A stretch of DNA of 6,201 nucleotides from Myxococcales bacterium (GTDB lineage: Bacteria; Myxococcota_A; Polyangia; Polyangiales; Houyiibacteriaceae), in the NCBI GenBank assembly GCA_030622585.1, contig JAUXFZ010000157.1:1-6201 (forward strand), written 5' to 3'. The stretch's first letter is position 1. Each line of letters starts with the position of its first letter. Under the pieces are notes generated by a model. The model was given only the letters and a program-made list of their open reading frames with translations. It made no database searches and was not told where the DNA came from. Position numbers and translations under genes: made by a program. Of the stretch, positions 5,970 through 6,201 are shown one piece after another.

Positions 5970-6023
5970 TCAGCGTCCTCTTAGGAATCGTTCACGGAGG
6001 GCATTGGCAGCGGGGTCCGTCAT
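5970..6023 (-). CDS. Possible 17-residue leader ORF upstream of acs
   Basis: The ORF reads MTDPAANALRERFLRGR and then TGA. It has GGAG 7 bases before its ATG and ends 5 bases before the acs GTG; the acs AGAGGA lies within its last codons. Under the sigma-54 promoter proposed upstream, it would be the first start codon met by ribosomes. The layout suits translational coupling to acs. The peptide shows no run of one amino acid that would suggest classic attenuation. It is in a different frame from acs, so it is not simply a longer acs N-terminus, unless a frameshift or sequence error is present. Confidence 0.35.
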   Translation of the reverse strand: MTDPAANALRERFLRGR

Positions 6024-6045
6024 GTTCGTTCTCCGACGAGCACGT

Positions 6046-6063
6046 ATGCATCGGGCGGGCCAA
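6046..6063 (-). promoter_or_regulatory. Predicted sigma-54 (-24/-12) promoter of the operon
   Basis: Read on the minus strand, TTGGCCCGCCCGATGCAT matches the RpoN consensus TTGGCACG-N4-TTGCA except for two bases. The invariant GG (6061-6060) and GC (6049-6048) are exactly 10 bases apart. The expected start of transcription, about 12 bases beyond the GC, is near 6036, just before the GGAG at 6034-6031. No convincing sigma-70 -35/-10 pair was seen nearby. Sigma-54 control by AcoR-type activators is established for acetoin dehydrogenase operons in Bacillus and Ralstonia, which fits the gene content. No activator gene is present in the window. Confidence 0.6.
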
Positions 6064-6069
6064 CTTCGA

Positions 6070-6086
6070 CAGGGGCCGAAGCCCTG
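6070..6086. other. Short inverted repeat upstream of the promoter
   Basis: CAGGG (6070-6074) and CCCTG (6082-6086) flank a 7-base spacer. In RNA from the minus strand it would form a stem closed by a TTCG-type loop with one bulge, but it lies upstream of the predicted transcription start and no T-run follows it on either strand. A protein-binding dyad or chance is likelier than a terminator. Confidence 0.25.
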
Positions 6087-6134
6087 GACTCTACGCCGAA
6101 ACCGCTATGAAAGGGCCCCCGCGGCCGCGCCAAT

Positions 6135-6176
6135 CGTGCGTGCCGGAGTACGACCGGCGAACAGCGTGCGCGTACT
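6135..6176. promoter_or_regulatory. Cluster of repeats about 100-140 bp upstream of the predicted start, possible activator site
   Basis: Three nested patterns occur. The dyad GCCGG-N7-CCGGC is at 6142-6158. The inverted repeat AGTACG (6147-6152) / CGTACT (6171-6176) is centred near 6161. The direct repeat CGTGCG is at 6135-6140 and 6165-6170, 30 bp apart. Sigma-54 activators commonly bind dyads in this distance range. The short arms in GC-rich DNA make chance a real possibility. Confidence 0.2.
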
Positions 6177-6201
6177 ACCCCCACCCGCCCCCCCCCAAAG
6201 C

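Noticed and set aside
6188..6196. Run of nine C bases near the right edge
   Set aside because: A homopolymer at the edge of the window may be natural or a sequencing or assembly weakness; nothing functional can be argued from it.
6022..6201. Plus-strand frame open from an ATG at 6022 to the window edge (60 codons), a possible divergent gene
   Set aside because: Arg/Pro-rich, low third-position GC, overlaps the predicted promoter and leader ORF; not supported without sequence beyond the edge.
6020..6201. Minus-strand frame open from the window edge to TGA at 6022-6020, overlapping the leader ATG as ATGA; possible end of an upstream gene
   Set aside because: About 60 codons with only about 60 percent GC at third positions, glycine from a G-run at the edge, and the sigma-54 match inside it. 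It remains possible: if real, the operon would extend upstream and the promoter would be internal.

Overview
The window is high-GC bacterial DNA carrying one tightly packed leftward (minus-strand) operon. GC-rich third codon positions, GTG/TTG starts and the protein sequences suggest a proteobacterium-like or myxobacterium-like organism; the taxon is inferred, not proven.

In transcription order (right to left), positions 6201-5965 hold an upstream region with a close match to a sigma-54 (-24/-12) promoter and a 17-codon leader ORF with its own Shine-Dalgarno. Next come an AcsA-type acetyl-CoA synthetase, the alpha and beta subunits of a pyruvate-dehydrogenase-type E1, a lipoyl E2 acyltransferase with two E3-binding-type domains, a free-standing acyl carrier protein, a possible 44-residue small protein, and a CBS-pair protein. 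From acs to the carrier protein each gene overlaps the next by 4-8 bases (TTGA, GTGA, GTGGCTGA, ATGA), so translational coupling is likely. No E3 (dihydrolipoamide dehydrogenase), lipoate-attachment enzyme, phosphopantetheinyl transferase or regulator gene lies in the window.

At the far left the last 14 codons of a converging plus-strand gene end at position 47. The roughly 80 bases between the two converging stop codons contain only a weak hairpin.

Working model (inference): E1 decarboxylates a 2-oxo acid (or cleaves an acetoin-like substrate) and passes the acyl unit to the E2 lipoyl arm. Acs activates a free short-chain acid, probably acetate. Both routes give short acyl thioesters. The carrier protein coupled to E2 suggests that some acyl groups go to a phosphopantetheine protein rather than only to CoA. 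The CBS protein may sense adenine nucleotides, recalling AcuB near acsA in Bacillus. Sigma-54 control of acetoin dehydrogenase operons is known in Bacillus and Ralstonia, which makes the promoter match here noteworthy.
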